DNA of 43,987 nt from a bacterium (GTDB lineage Bacteria; Zixibacteria; MSB-5A5; GN15; FEB-12), in NCBI GenBank assembly GCA_030605565.1, contig JAUWIB010000020.1, positions 1-43,987 of the forward strand, read 5' to 3'. The translations under genes and the position numbers were made by a program. Every line of letters starts with the position of its first letter. Positions within the stretch are counted from its first letter, which is position 1. Below, piece by piece: positions 7,339 through 15,061 of this stretch. A model generated the notes under the pieces. The model searched no databases and was not told the DNA's origin. It was given only the letters and a program-made list of their open reading frames with translations.

Positions 7339-7884
7339 ATGAAGGAAATCACGTTTTTCGGCCGAGGTGGACAAGGCGCGGTGGTAGCGTCGGAGATCCT
7401 GGCCGAGGCATATTTCCGGCAGGGCTTCCAGGTGCAAAGTTTCCCGTCGTTTGGTGTCGAGCGGCGCGGCGCCCCGGTGATGGCTTTTCTGCGCATCGAC
7501 AAGGAGTTCATCTACCTGCGCAGTATGATCTATCAGGCCCAGGCCGCGCTGGTGTTTGCACCGGATATCGTGAACAGCCCCACATTTAGGCCCTCACTGA
7601 AACCGGACGCCATGCTGTTGATGAATGCACCTGACAAACTCGAAAACCTGAACGGTTTCGACGTATCCTATATAGACGCAACATCGATTGCGCTGGAATG
7701 CGGTTTAGGCTCAACCGCCCAACCGTTGGTAAACACGGCCATGCTCGGAGCGTTTGCAAAAGTAGCCGGTGATCTGGAACTTGACCACCTGCTGGCTGTG
7801 GTCGAAAGCAAAGCGCCGCAGAAAACCGAGAAGAACATGGCGGCCGTAGAGAAAGCATTCAGTTCGGTAGTACGTTTTGAGTAA
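7339..7884 (+). CDS. porG: 2-oxoacid:ferredoxin oxidoreductase, gamma subunit
   Basis: A 181-residue protein of the POR gamma family. It opens with FFGRGGQGAVVASEILAEA, the hallmark of this subunit, followed by SFGVERRGAPVMAFLRI. In the heterotetrameric pyruvate or 2-oxoisovalerate synthases this subunit contributes to the CoA-binding side of the enzyme. Start at 7339 is supported by AGGTGAG 7 nt upstream. The next gene begins inside its stop codon region (TTG 7877, stop 7882-7884), so the four por genes form a tight operon. A repeat element ends about 120 nt before the start; any promoter must lie between or read through from upstream, and I did not find a convincing one. Confidence 0.92.
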   Translation: MKEITFFGRGGQGAVVASEILAEAYFRQGFQVQSFPSFGVERRGAPVMAFLRIDKEFIYLRSMIYQAQAALVFAPDIVNSPTFRPSLKPDAMLLMNAPDKLENLNGFDVSYIDATSIALECGLGSTAQPLVNTAMLGAFAKVAGDLELDHLLAVVESKAPQKTEKNMAAVEKAFSSVVRFE

Positions 7885-9526
7885 GTTTGTTGTTTTCAAC
7901 TCGCTCGATGAGATGCCGGAGTTGCCGGTCAGCCAGGCCAACATGACCTGGAACCTCACCGGCTCCTGGCGTTCGACGACGCCCGTTCATCGCGGCAAAC
8001 TGCCACCCTGCAATTTCAACTGTCCGGCTGGTGAAGATATTCGCGGGTATCTTGACCTGATGAAAAAGGGCAAGGTCGCCGAAGCGTTCGAGTTGCTGAC
8101 TCAAAAGAACCCACTGCCGGCGGTGTGCGGACGAGTTTGCTACCATCCCTGCCAAACCGACTGCAACCGCCACAGCTTCGATACCGAACTGCAGATTCGT
8201 TCGGTGGAAATGCTGATCGGGGACTGGGGTGTTGAGAACAAGCGCCGGGCTAAACTACCTGATCCCGGCCCAAAAAAAGTGGCCGTCGTCGGCGCCGGTC
8301 CGGCCGGTCTGGCCGCGGCTCACTATTTGCGCCGTGACGGCGTGAACGTGGTTATGTATGATGAGAACCATCACCCCGGTGGTATCCTTCACTACGGCAT
8401 CCCCGCCTACCGATTCAACAAAGAGATTCTCCAGGCCGAACTGAAACGTGTCCTCGACGGCGTTGACTTCAAAGCCAACATGCGCCTCGGGTCCGATTTC
8501 GACTTCGACAGTTTGGTCGAATTCGATGCTGTGTTCCTCGCTACTGGTGCGCACGTATCCAAGAGTATGCGAATCGACGGTGAGGACCTGGCCGGTGTCG
8601 AATCGGGGCTGGACTTTTTGAAGCGTGTCAACTCCGGTCAGAAGGTCACTCTTGACAGCAAGCAGGTAGTGGTGATCGGCGGCGGCAACACCGCCTGCGA
8701 CGTGGCGCGCACTGCTTACCGTTTGGGAGCATCCGTAACCGTCGCCTACCGACGCACCGAGAATGAGATGCCGGCCTTTGCCGAAGAGATCGAGCAGTTG
8801 AAGGCGGAACCGATAGAACTGGAATTACTTGTTGCTCCCGCACGAATACAGCAGGAGACCGACGGTCGCCTGAAAGTGATTTGTCACCGTATGGAACTGG
8901 GCGAGCCGGATGCTGATGACCGTCGTCGTCCGATGGTGATTGACGGCGCTGACTTCACAATGATGGCGGACGTTATCTTTGCTGCTATCGGTGAAGACCC
9001 GGACATGGATATCGCGCCCGGACTGACGTATGCGTCGGACGGCACGCTCGACCTCTCGCAGATCGATCAACGAATTCGCGACAAGCTTTTCCTCGGTGGT
9101 GATATCCTGCCCAACCCACGAACAGTGCCGCATGCGGTCGCATCCGGGCGGATGGCGGCAGAACAGATTGCAGCATTCCTCAAGGGCGTGCCGTATGAAC
9201 GCCCGGAGAAGCCGGCTGAGATGGCCGGAGCTGAGGATATCAACTTCAGCTACTTCGCGCGGATCAATACTGCCAAACGCGGTGCATCGTCGGACGCCAC
9301 TGAGGGTGTGTTGGATCAGGCAGGCGCGATTGATGAAGCCAACCGCTGCATGTCGTGCGGCGTCTGTTTTGAATGTGACACCTGCTACGATTTCTGTCCC
9401 GACCTCGCCATAGTGCGCACTCCCGGAGGATACCAGGCCAATCTCGACTACTGCAAGGGTTGCGGCATCTGCGCCCGTGAATGTCCCAGTGGCACGCTGG
9501 GGATGCAGGGAGGACGGGTAGCATGA
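7877..9526 (+). CDS. Fused GltD-like flavoprotein and PorD-like 2[4Fe-4S] ferredoxin
   Basis: A 549-residue fusion. Residues 45-96 hold a Fer4_20-type N-terminal cluster domain (C45, C49, C84, C88, C92, C96). Then follow a FAD-binding fold (GAGPAGLAAAHYL, 139-151) and an NAD(P)-binding fold (GGGNTACDVARTAYRLGA, about 271-288), as in the glutamate synthase small chain and NfnB. The C-terminal 60 residues are a two-cluster ferredoxin (C491, C494, C497, C500/C503, C507 and C526, C529, C532, C536), equivalent to the delta subunit PorD. Sitting between gamma and alpha, where porD normally is, it should connect the oxidoreductase's Fe-S chain to NAD(P)H. The TTG start at 7877 overlaps porG; an ATG at 7913 is an alternative, and the N-terminus is uncertain. 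Its stop overlaps the alpha-subunit start (ATGA). Confidence 0.88.
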   Translation: MSKFVVFNSLDEMPELPVSQANMTWNLTGSWRSTTPVHRGKLPPCNFNCPAGEDIRGYLDLMKKGKVAEAFELLTQKNPLPAVCGRVCYHPCQTDCNRHSFDTELQIRSVEMLIGDWGVENKRRAKLPDPGPKKVAVVGAGPAGLAAAHYLRRDGVNVVMYDENHHPGGILHYGIPAYRFNKEILQAELKRVLDGVDFKANMRLGSDFDFDSLVEFDAVFLATGAHVSKSMRIDGEDLAGVESGLDFLKRVNSGQKVTLDSKQVVVIGGGNTACDVARTAYRLGASVTVAYRRTENEMPAFAEEIEQLKAEPIELELLVAPARIQQETDGRLKVICHRMELGEPDADDRRRPMVIDGADFTMMADVIFAAIGEDPDMDIAPGLTYASDGTLDLSQIDQRIRDKLFLGGDILPNPRTVPHAVASGRMAAEQIAAFLKGVPYERPEKPAEMAGAEDINFSYFARINTAKRGASSDATEGVLDQAGAIDEANRCMSCGVCFECDTCYDFCPDLAIVRTPGGYQANLDYCKGCGICARECPSGTLGMQGGRVA

Positions 9527-10677
9527 ATCGTGTGATGTCCGGCAACGAGGCCGTGTCGCAGGCGGTCAAACTATCGCGCGTGCAGGTTATATCGGCCTAC
9601 CCGATCACGCCGCAGACAAGTATCTCCGAAAAGCTCTCGGAAATCTGCGGCTCGGGCGAGATGGACGCCAAGTTTGTCAAGGTCGAGTCGGAGCATTCGG
9701 CCATGGCGACGTTGATAGGGGCGTCATCGACCGGCGTGCGAACATTCACCGCCACTTCGTCGCAGGGATTGGCTTTGATGCAGGAACTGTTGTTCTGGGT
9801 CTCGGGCGCGCGGCTGCCGGTTGTGATGGTCAACGTTAACCGCGCTATGGCGGCGCCCTGGACTATCTGGTGTGACCAAACCGACTCTGTCTCCCAACGC
9901 GACACCGGCTGGTTGCAGTTTTACTGCTGGTCCAATCAGGAGATACTCGACAGCGTCATCTGCGCCTTCAGGATTGCCGAGGAACTGTTGATCCCGTGCA
10001 TGGTTTGCCACGACGGCTTTTTCATCTCTCACACCCACGAAGTTTTAGACATACCAGAACAGAATCAGGTCGACGCCTTTCTGCCGCCGCGCAAGGCCGA
10101 ATACAAACTCGACACCGCCAACCCGCGAACGTTCTCCGGCGGCACCATGCCGAGTATGTTCATGGAGTTCCGCTACAAGGTGCAAGCAGCCTTTGAACGT
10201 GCGCAAGGTGTCATCGACCAAACGTACGAACAGTTCGAGCAAGCCTTCGGCCGTGGCTACCATGCCGTCGAAGCATACTACACCGACGGTGCTGAAATCC
10301 TGCTGATAGCATCCGGCTCTGCGGCCTCGACCGTCTATCATACCGTGCGGCAAATGCGCGAGTCAGGACGCAAGGTCGGACTGCTGCGCATGCGGCAGTT
10401 GCGTCCGCTCCCGGTTGAGGGAGTGTTGAAGCATTTAACCGATGGAGCCGCTTTGGCCGTCATTGATCGGAACCTATCCCCCGGCACCGGCGGTGTGTTT
10501 ACGCAGGAGTTGAGGGCCGCGTTACATCGCAACGGTGTGGACTACCGTGTTCATGAGTTTGTCGGCGGGCTGGGAGGTCGCGACATAACTGCCGCCGATA
10601 TCGAGAAGATTTGCGACGATCTCGAAAACAAGACAGCCGATCCGGCTGGCATCAACTGGGTAGGATTGAACCGATGA
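9523..10677 (+). CDS. porA: 2-oxoacid (pyruvate):ferredoxin oxidoreductase, alpha subunit
   Basis: A 384-residue alpha chain. Characteristic segments: GNEAVSQAVKL, SAYPITPQTSISEKLSE, VESEHSAMATLIGASSTGVRTFTATSSQGLALMQE and a C-terminal transketolase-like domain ending in the FVGGLGGRDIT region. It carries the pyrimidine-side and substrate-binding part of the thiamine diphosphate enzyme. The ATG at 9523 overlaps the previous stop (ATGA) and follows AGGGAGGA; an upstream in-frame ATG at 9481 lies inside the ferredoxin domain and is rejected. In the sister gene porB the TPP and cluster motifs are pyruvate-type, so pyruvate is the likeliest substrate, with branched-chain 2-oxoacids possible because leu-like genes follow. 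Confidence 0.92.
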   Translation: MNRVMSGNEAVSQAVKLSRVQVISAYPITPQTSISEKLSEICGSGEMDAKFVKVESEHSAMATLIGASSTGVRTFTATSSQGLALMQELLFWVSGARLPVVMVNVNRAMAAPWTIWCDQTDSVSQRDTGWLQFYCWSNQEILDSVICAFRIAEELLIPCMVCHDGFFISHTHEVLDIPEQNQVDAFLPPRKAEYKLDTANPRTFSGGTMPSMFMEFRYKVQAAFERAQGVIDQTYEQFEQAFGRGYHAVEAYYTDGAEILLIASGSAASTVYHTVRQMRESGRKVGLLRMRQLRPLPVEGVLKHLTDGAALAVIDRNLSPGTGGVFTQELRAALHRNGVDYRVHEFVGGLGGRDITAADIEKICDDLENKTADPAGINWVGLNR

Positions 10678-10798
10678 CCAACAGTCTACGCGAATATTCG
10701 GGAGGATTTTTGTGGGCGGCAGACGTCCTCGTCTGCCCCAGTATCCACGTGGCGCACGAGGACGTACACCACGCACAACGATACTTGGGAGGCTTGCG
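10678..10798 (+). repeat. Hairpin insertion between porA and porB
   Basis: PorA ends with an ATGA overlap that opens a second frame (10674-10802, beginning MTNSLREYSGG), but this frame is not PorB. Within it lie hairpins GGCAGACG, TCCT, CGTCTGCC (10718-10737) and a GTGG...CCAC structure (10749-10774). The insert is bracketed by two similar ribosome-site stretches, CGGGAGGATTTTTG (10699-10712) and TGGGAGGCTTGCGTTG (10786-10801). The segment 10751-10766 recurs exactly, inverted, at 33897-33912. Confidence 0.65.
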
Positions 10799-11698
10799 TT
10801 GAGCGACCGACCAGATTACGACTTCTGCGCCAGCCATGATTTCTACGGCCACTCCGCCTGTCCCGGCTGTGGCGAGAAGATACTGTTCCGACACGTGCTC
10901 GATGTGCTTGGTCCCGAGACGGTGATAGTGGCTCCGGCCGGATGCGCCGCTGTGACCGACGGTGTCTTTCCGCACTCGCTTTCGCCGGTGCCGTATCTGC
11001 ACGTGGCCTTCGGCGCCACCGCATCGGCCGCCGCGGGCGTGCGCGCCGGACTGGACATGTCCGGCCGTGAAAACGTCACCGTGATGGCCTGGGCCGGCGA
11101 CGGCGCCACTTTCGACATCGGCATGGGCGCACTATCCGCCATTGCCGAGCGTAACGAAAATGTCCTCTATGTTTGCTACGACAACGAAGCATACATGAAC
11201 ACCGGCATGCAGCGAAGTTCCGCCACCCCACCCGGCTGCTGGACCACGACGACGCCAGCCTCGCGTCTCAAGAGCGAACCGAAAAAAGATATCGACGCCA
11301 TCATGGCGGCGCACCGTATTCCGTATGTCGCTACCGCGTCACCGGCCTTTCTCGATGACCTGAAAGCCAAGGTGGAGCGGGCCAAGGCAATCCGGGGATT
11401 ACGCTTTATGCACCTGTTCTCTCCCTGCCCACCGGGATGGAAATCCGACCCGGCCGACAGTATCGCCATCGCCCGGTTGGCGGTGGAGTCGAACGTCTTT
11501 CCACTATATGAGGTATACGAAGGCGAGCGACTTCGTCTGACCTGTCAGTCATCGTCCGTGCCGGTAGCGGATTACCTCAAGCTACAGGGACGATTCAAGT
11601 ACATGTCGGAACGGGAAGCTGAAGATATGCAGAGAGCAGTCGAGCGCTCGTATGCCGCCTTGAAGTTACGTCACGAAAAATCAAAAGTGTGCTTATAA
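10799..11698 (+). CDS. porB: 2-oxoacid (pyruvate):ferredoxin oxidoreductase, beta subunit
   Basis: A 299-residue beta chain that binds thiamine diphosphate and one [4Fe-4S] cluster. Cluster ligands: SACPGCGE (two Cys), VAPAGC and FSPCPPGW. TPP motif: AWAGDGATFDIGMGALSAIAERNENVLYVCYDNEAYMNTGMQRSSATP, in parts (GDG then NEAYMNTG), matching pyruvate synthases. The start is TTG at 10799, fixed by GGGAGG six nt upstream (10787-10792) and because the protein-like sequence begins just there. The reading frame extends upstream to 10712, but those residues are encoded by a hairpin repeat. The gene would therefore have been re-started after an insertion. A stop-to-ATG gap of 13 nt leads to the leuA-like gene, suggesting one transcript. 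Confidence 0.92.
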   Translation: MSDRPDYDFCASHDFYGHSACPGCGEKILFRHVLDVLGPETVIVAPAGCAAVTDGVFPHSLSPVPYLHVAFGATASAAAGVRAGLDMSGRENVTVMAWAGDGATFDIGMGALSAIAERNENVLYVCYDNEAYMNTGMQRSSATPPGCWTTTTPASRLKSEPKKDIDAIMAAHRIPYVATASPAFLDDLKAKVERAKAIRGLRFMHLFSPCPPGWKSDPADSIAIARLAVESNVFPLYEVYEGERLRLTCQSSSVPVADYLKLQGRFKYMSEREAEDMQRAVERSYAALKLRHEKSKVCL

Positions 11699-11711
11699 TG
11701 AGGATATATCC

Positions 11712-13037
11712 ATGCCGAACGAACTGTCGGAAGACAAACTGATATACGACTGGAATAGGCACGACAAGTTCCGGTTCCGCCATAAGAAAGATTTCGAACT
11801 CGATGATGAAACGTTGCGCGACGGGCTTCAGTCGCCGTCCATCACCGATCCCACTATCGAAGAGAAGATCGGATTTCTTGAGTTGATGGAGGAATTGGGA
11901 ATTCAGTGTGCTGATATCGGCCTGCCTCGTTCCGGCCCGCGGGCGCAGGCTGATATCACGGCTATGGTAAGACACATCGTCAAGAACAAGATGAAGCTTC
12001 GGCCCAACTGCGCGGTGCGAACGGTGAAGGCGGATATCACGCCGTTGATCGAAATCTCTCAGAAGACCGGATATCCTATCGAGGCCTGTGCGTTCATCGG
12101 TTCCTCGCCGATTCGTCAGTATGCCGAGGGGTGGACTATCGACAAGATGATTGAGTTGACCGAAGAGGCCGTCAGCTACGCGGTCGAGAACAAGCTTCCG
12201 GTCATGTACGTCACCGAGGATACCACACGGGCTGACCCTGAGACCTTGAAGAGCCTTTTTACGGCGGCCATCGATGCCGGAGCCGAGCGGGTATGTGTCT
12301 GTGATACCGCCGGTCACGCCACGCCGATCGGGGTGCATTATCTCATGAGGTACGTCATCAGACTGGTCAAGAAGATCAATCCGAAGGTTAAGGTCGACTG
12401 GCACGGTCATTCCGACCGTGGGTTAGCGCTGCCGAACACGATGATGGCTATCGCTCAGGGCGCCGATCGGGTGCACGCCACTGCCCTCGGGATCGGCGAA
12501 CGGGTCGGCAATACGGCCATGGACCTGTTGCTGATCAACCTGAGACTCGAGGGAATCATCGATAATGACCTGACCAACCTGGCCGAGTATTGCCAATTGG
12601 CCTCCACGGCCTGTGACGCTCCTATCGCCTGGAACTACCCGGCTATGGGGCGGGATGCCTTCCGCACCTCCACCGGTGTGCACGCCGCCGCCATCATCAA
12701 AGCCCAGAACAAAGGTCACGACTGGCTGGCCGATCGTGTCTACTCAGGTGTGCCGGCCGAGATGGTGGGGCTGAAACAAGTGATCGACATCGGCTTCATG
12801 TCGGGCGTTTCCAACATCGTATACTGGCTGAAGACGCGTGGCATCGAACCGGACAAGAAACTGGTCGACGAAATCTTCAAAGCGGCCAAACAGCACAATC
12901 GCGTGCTGACGGAGGAGGAGTTGGAAGAACTGGTGAAGTTCCACTCCTACGAACGCGATGAACCACCAGTCGATACCATCTCACAATGGGATCAGCAGAT
13001 CGCGTCGAAAGACAAGAGCACACCGGACAAGGAATAG
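11712..13037 (+). CDS. DRE-TIM metallolyase, 2-isopropylmalate/homocitrate synthase-like
   Basis: A 441-residue enzyme with a TIM-barrel HMGL-like domain (about 28-300). Metal and catalytic motifs: LDDETLRDGLQSP (R36, D37), the HGHSDRG pair (H231, H233) and GIGERVGNTAMD (262-270). The family condenses acetyl-CoA with a 2-oxoacid (2-isopropylmalate, homocitrate, citramalate, Re-citrate synthases). Two oddities: the motif reads RDGLQ as in HMG-CoA lyases rather than the RDGEQ usual in LeuA, and the C-terminal LeuA regulatory domain is absent, the rest being a helical communication region with a charged tail. The following leuC-, leuD- and leuB-like genes support 2-isopropylmalate synthesis, but citrate or another 2-oxoacid elongation route is possible. 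TGAGGA precedes the ATG. Confidence 0.78.
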   Translation: MPNELSEDKLIYDWNRHDKFRFRHKKDFELDDETLRDGLQSPSITDPTIEEKIGFLELMEELGIQCADIGLPRSGPRAQADITAMVRHIVKNKMKLRPNCAVRTVKADITPLIEISQKTGYPIEACAFIGSSPIRQYAEGWTIDKMIELTEEAVSYAVENKLPVMYVTEDTTRADPETLKSLFTAAIDAGAERVCVCDTAGHATPIGVHYLMRYVIRLVKKINPKVKVDWHGHSDRGLALPNTMMAIAQGADRVHATALGIGERVGNTAMDLLLINLRLEGIIDNDLTNLAEYCQLASTACDAPIAWNYPAMGRDAFRTSTGVHAAAIIKAQNKGHDWLADRVYSGVPAEMVGLKQVIDIGFMSGVSNIVYWLKTRGIEPDKKLVDEIFKAAKQHNRVLTEEELEELVKFHSYERDEPPVDTISQWDQQIASKDKSTPDKE

Positions 13038-13121
13038 TCGGATGCATGCAGGTTGTCTGCGAATACCCCGATCGTTAATGCATGGCAATCTCGGTGGCGA
13101 CGCCTGAATTATGGATAGAGT

Positions 13122-14393
13122 ATGGGTTACACAATAGCTGAAAAGATCCTGGCCGAGCACGCCGGGTGCGAGGTAACGCCGGGACAGATTGTCAACGTTC
13201 CGGTCGACATGGCCATGGCCAACGAACTGTCGGCCGCTCTGGCGATCAAGGAGTTGAATAACTGGGGTATCGACAAGCTGGCCGATCCCAACAAGGTTTG
13301 CCTGATTCCGGATCATTTCCAACCAGCTAAAGACATCAACGCCGCCGGGATCGCCAAAGTGGTGCGTGACTTTGCGCGCAAACACGACGTCAAATACTAC
13401 CTCGAGGTCGGTCGCGCCGGGATCGAACACGCCGTGATTCCGCTGGAGGGAATCGTCCTGCCGGGGCAGATCATGGTCGGCGGTGATTCGCACACTTGCA
13501 CGGCCGGTGCCATAAACAGTTTCGCCACCGGCGTCGGCTCCACCGACATCGCCGGCGCCTGGGCCACCGGCGAAGTTTGGCTGAAGGTCCCACAGTCGGC
13601 CCGGCTGACCTATACCGGCAAACTTCGTCCGCACGTCTACGGCAAGGATTTGATCCTTCACACCCTGAAGGACCTCGGTACCGCGGGGGCTACCTACATG
13701 GCAATCGAATACCAGGGTGACGTTTTCGAGCAACTGCCGATGTCGGATCGGTTCACCATGGCTAACATGGCAATCGAGGCCGGCGCGAAAGCCGGGCTGT
13801 TCCAGTTTGACGACAAAACACGTGAACTGGTTGAGTCGACACCGCGCTACAAGTCGGACAAACCGGATTATACCATCGCGTCGCCGGACGCTGACGCCGT
13901 CTATGCAATGGAGCGCACCTACGATGTTTCCGATCTGGAACCGCAGGTAGCCTGTCCCTTCTCGCCGGACAATGTCAAGAACCTTTCGGCTCTGCATAAT
14001 GTGAAGATCGACCAGGTCGTCATCGGTGCTTGCACTAACGGCTGGATCGAGGATCTGCAGCGCGCGGCAGATATTTTCAACGGACGCACCGCGCATCCCG
14101 ACGTGCGCGTGATCATCCTGCCCGGATCACAAATGATCGCCCGTCAGGCCTGCGACCTGGGATTGCCGCAGATATTCATCGACGCCGGGTGCGTCTTCTC
14201 CACGTCGACGTGCGGGCCGTGCATTGGCGGTCACATGGGCGTGCTGGGCGAGAAGGAAGTCTGCGTGTCGACCACCAATCGTAATTTCGCCGGTCGCATG
14301 GGTCATCTGAGTTCTGAGGTCTATCTGACCAACCCGGCCGTGGCGGCGGCATCGGCGGTGCTGGGTCGTATCGGATCACCGGACGAGTTGTAG
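13122..14393 (+). CDS. leuC: Aconitase-family large subunit (3-isopropylmalate dehydratase-like)
   Basis: A 423-residue LeuC/homoaconitase-type large subunit. Its [4Fe-4S] ligands are in GACTNGWIEDL (C304) and STCGPCIGGHMG (C364, C367); GGDSHTCTAGAINSFATGVGSTDIA is the substrate-site segment, here quoted only in part as GGDSHTC and GVGSTD. It pairs with the small subunit 8 nt downstream to isomerise a 2-hydroxy tricarboxylate or dicarboxylate by dehydration and rehydration. At 423 residues it is of the short, archaeal-type LeuC/HacA class, which is harder to assign to one substrate than the 465-residue enterobacterial LeuC. The ribosome site is weak (TGGATAGAG). Downstream spacing and order suggest cotranscription with the leuA-like gene. 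Confidence 0.88.
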   Translation: MGYTIAEKILAEHAGCEVTPGQIVNVPVDMAMANELSAALAIKELNNWGIDKLADPNKVCLIPDHFQPAKDINAAGIAKVVRDFARKHDVKYYLEVGRAGIEHAVIPLEGIVLPGQIMVGGDSHTCTAGAINSFATGVGSTDIAGAWATGEVWLKVPQSARLTYTGKLRPHVYGKDLILHTLKDLGTAGATYMAIEYQGDVFEQLPMSDRFTMANMAIEAGAKAGLFQFDDKTRELVESTPRYKSDKPDYTIASPDADAVYAMERTYDVSDLEPQVACPFSPDNVKNLSALHNVKIDQVVIGACTNGWIEDLQRAADIFNGRTAHPDVRVIILPGSQMIARQACDLGLPQIFIDAGCVFSTSTCGPCIGGHMGVLGEKEVCVSTTNRNFAGRMGHLSSEVYLTNPAVAAASAVLGRIGSPDEL

Positions 14394-14401
14394 GAGGTAT
14401 C

Positions 14402-14896
14402 ATGGAGATCAAAGGAAAAGTCTACCGCGTCGGTGAGAATATCAACACCGACGTTATCATGCCGGGACGATGGTGTCACCTGACCGACGATGCCGAACTG
14501 GCCAAACACTGCATGGAAGACCTCGACGCGGACTTCGCAAAGAAGATCAGCACGGGTGATATTATAGTGGCCGATGACAATTTCGGGTGTGGGTCCTCGC
14601 GCGAAGTTGCGCCGCTCTCGATGAAAGCGGTCGGGATCGACGCGGTCGTGGCCAAGTCGTTCGCACGGATTTTCTATCGCAACTCGATCAATATCGGTTT
14701 GCCGATTTTCGAGTCACCGGAATGCGTCGACGTCACCGAAGCCGGCGACGAACTTGAGATCGATATGTTCGGCGGCAAGATTATCAATCACACTAAGGGG
14801 AAAGAGTTCACCTTCGCTCCCTTCCCGCCTTTCATGAAAACGATCATCGAAAAAGGCGGCCTCAAAGGCTTGGTGCTGGAGAAGCTGGGGGAGTAG
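14402..14896 (+). CDS. leuD: Aconitase-family small subunit (3-isopropylmalate dehydratase-like)
   Basis: A 164-residue LeuD-type swivel domain. Recognisable are INTDVIMPGRW, the DNFGCGSSREVAPLSMKAVGIDAVVA active-site loop (given here as NFGCGSSRE) and SFARIFYRNSINIGLPI. GTAGGAGGT sits directly before the ATG and the gene is 8 nt behind leuC. The substrate-recognition loop between the first strand and helix reads CHLTDDAELAKHCMEDLD, which may tell isopropylmalate from homoaconitate or aconitate on comparison with characterised enzymes; I cannot decide it by eye. The leu-like run is then broken by an unrelated ATPase gene. Confidence 0.88.
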   Translation: MEIKGKVYRVGENINTDVIMPGRWCHLTDDAELAKHCMEDLDADFAKKISTGDIIVADDNFGCGSSREVAPLSMKAVGIDAVVAKSFARIFYRNSINIGLPIFESPECVDVTEAGDELEIDMFGGKIINHTKGKEFTFAPFPPFMKTIIEKGGLKGLVLEKLGE

Positions 14897-15013
14897 GGGA
14901 ATACTGTATTTGGGCGGGTTGTCAGAAAAACCGCCAGTTCGGCACTTACGGGACGGTTGTAACTTGCACAAACCTAACGACTTAAGTGCGCCTTGTCGAT
15001 TAAGATCAAAGGC

Positions 15014-15041
15014 TTGACTCTAATTGATATGTAGGTATATT
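15014..15041 (+). promoter_or_regulatory. Promoter of the AAA-DUF4143 gene
   Basis: TTGACT (15014-15019), 16-nt spacer, TATATT (15036-15041), in an AT-rich patch. Transcription should begin near 15048, giving a leader of about 14 nt without an evident ribosome site. Confidence 0.6.
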
Positions 15042-15061
15042 CTGTCATCACAAAGCAGTGA

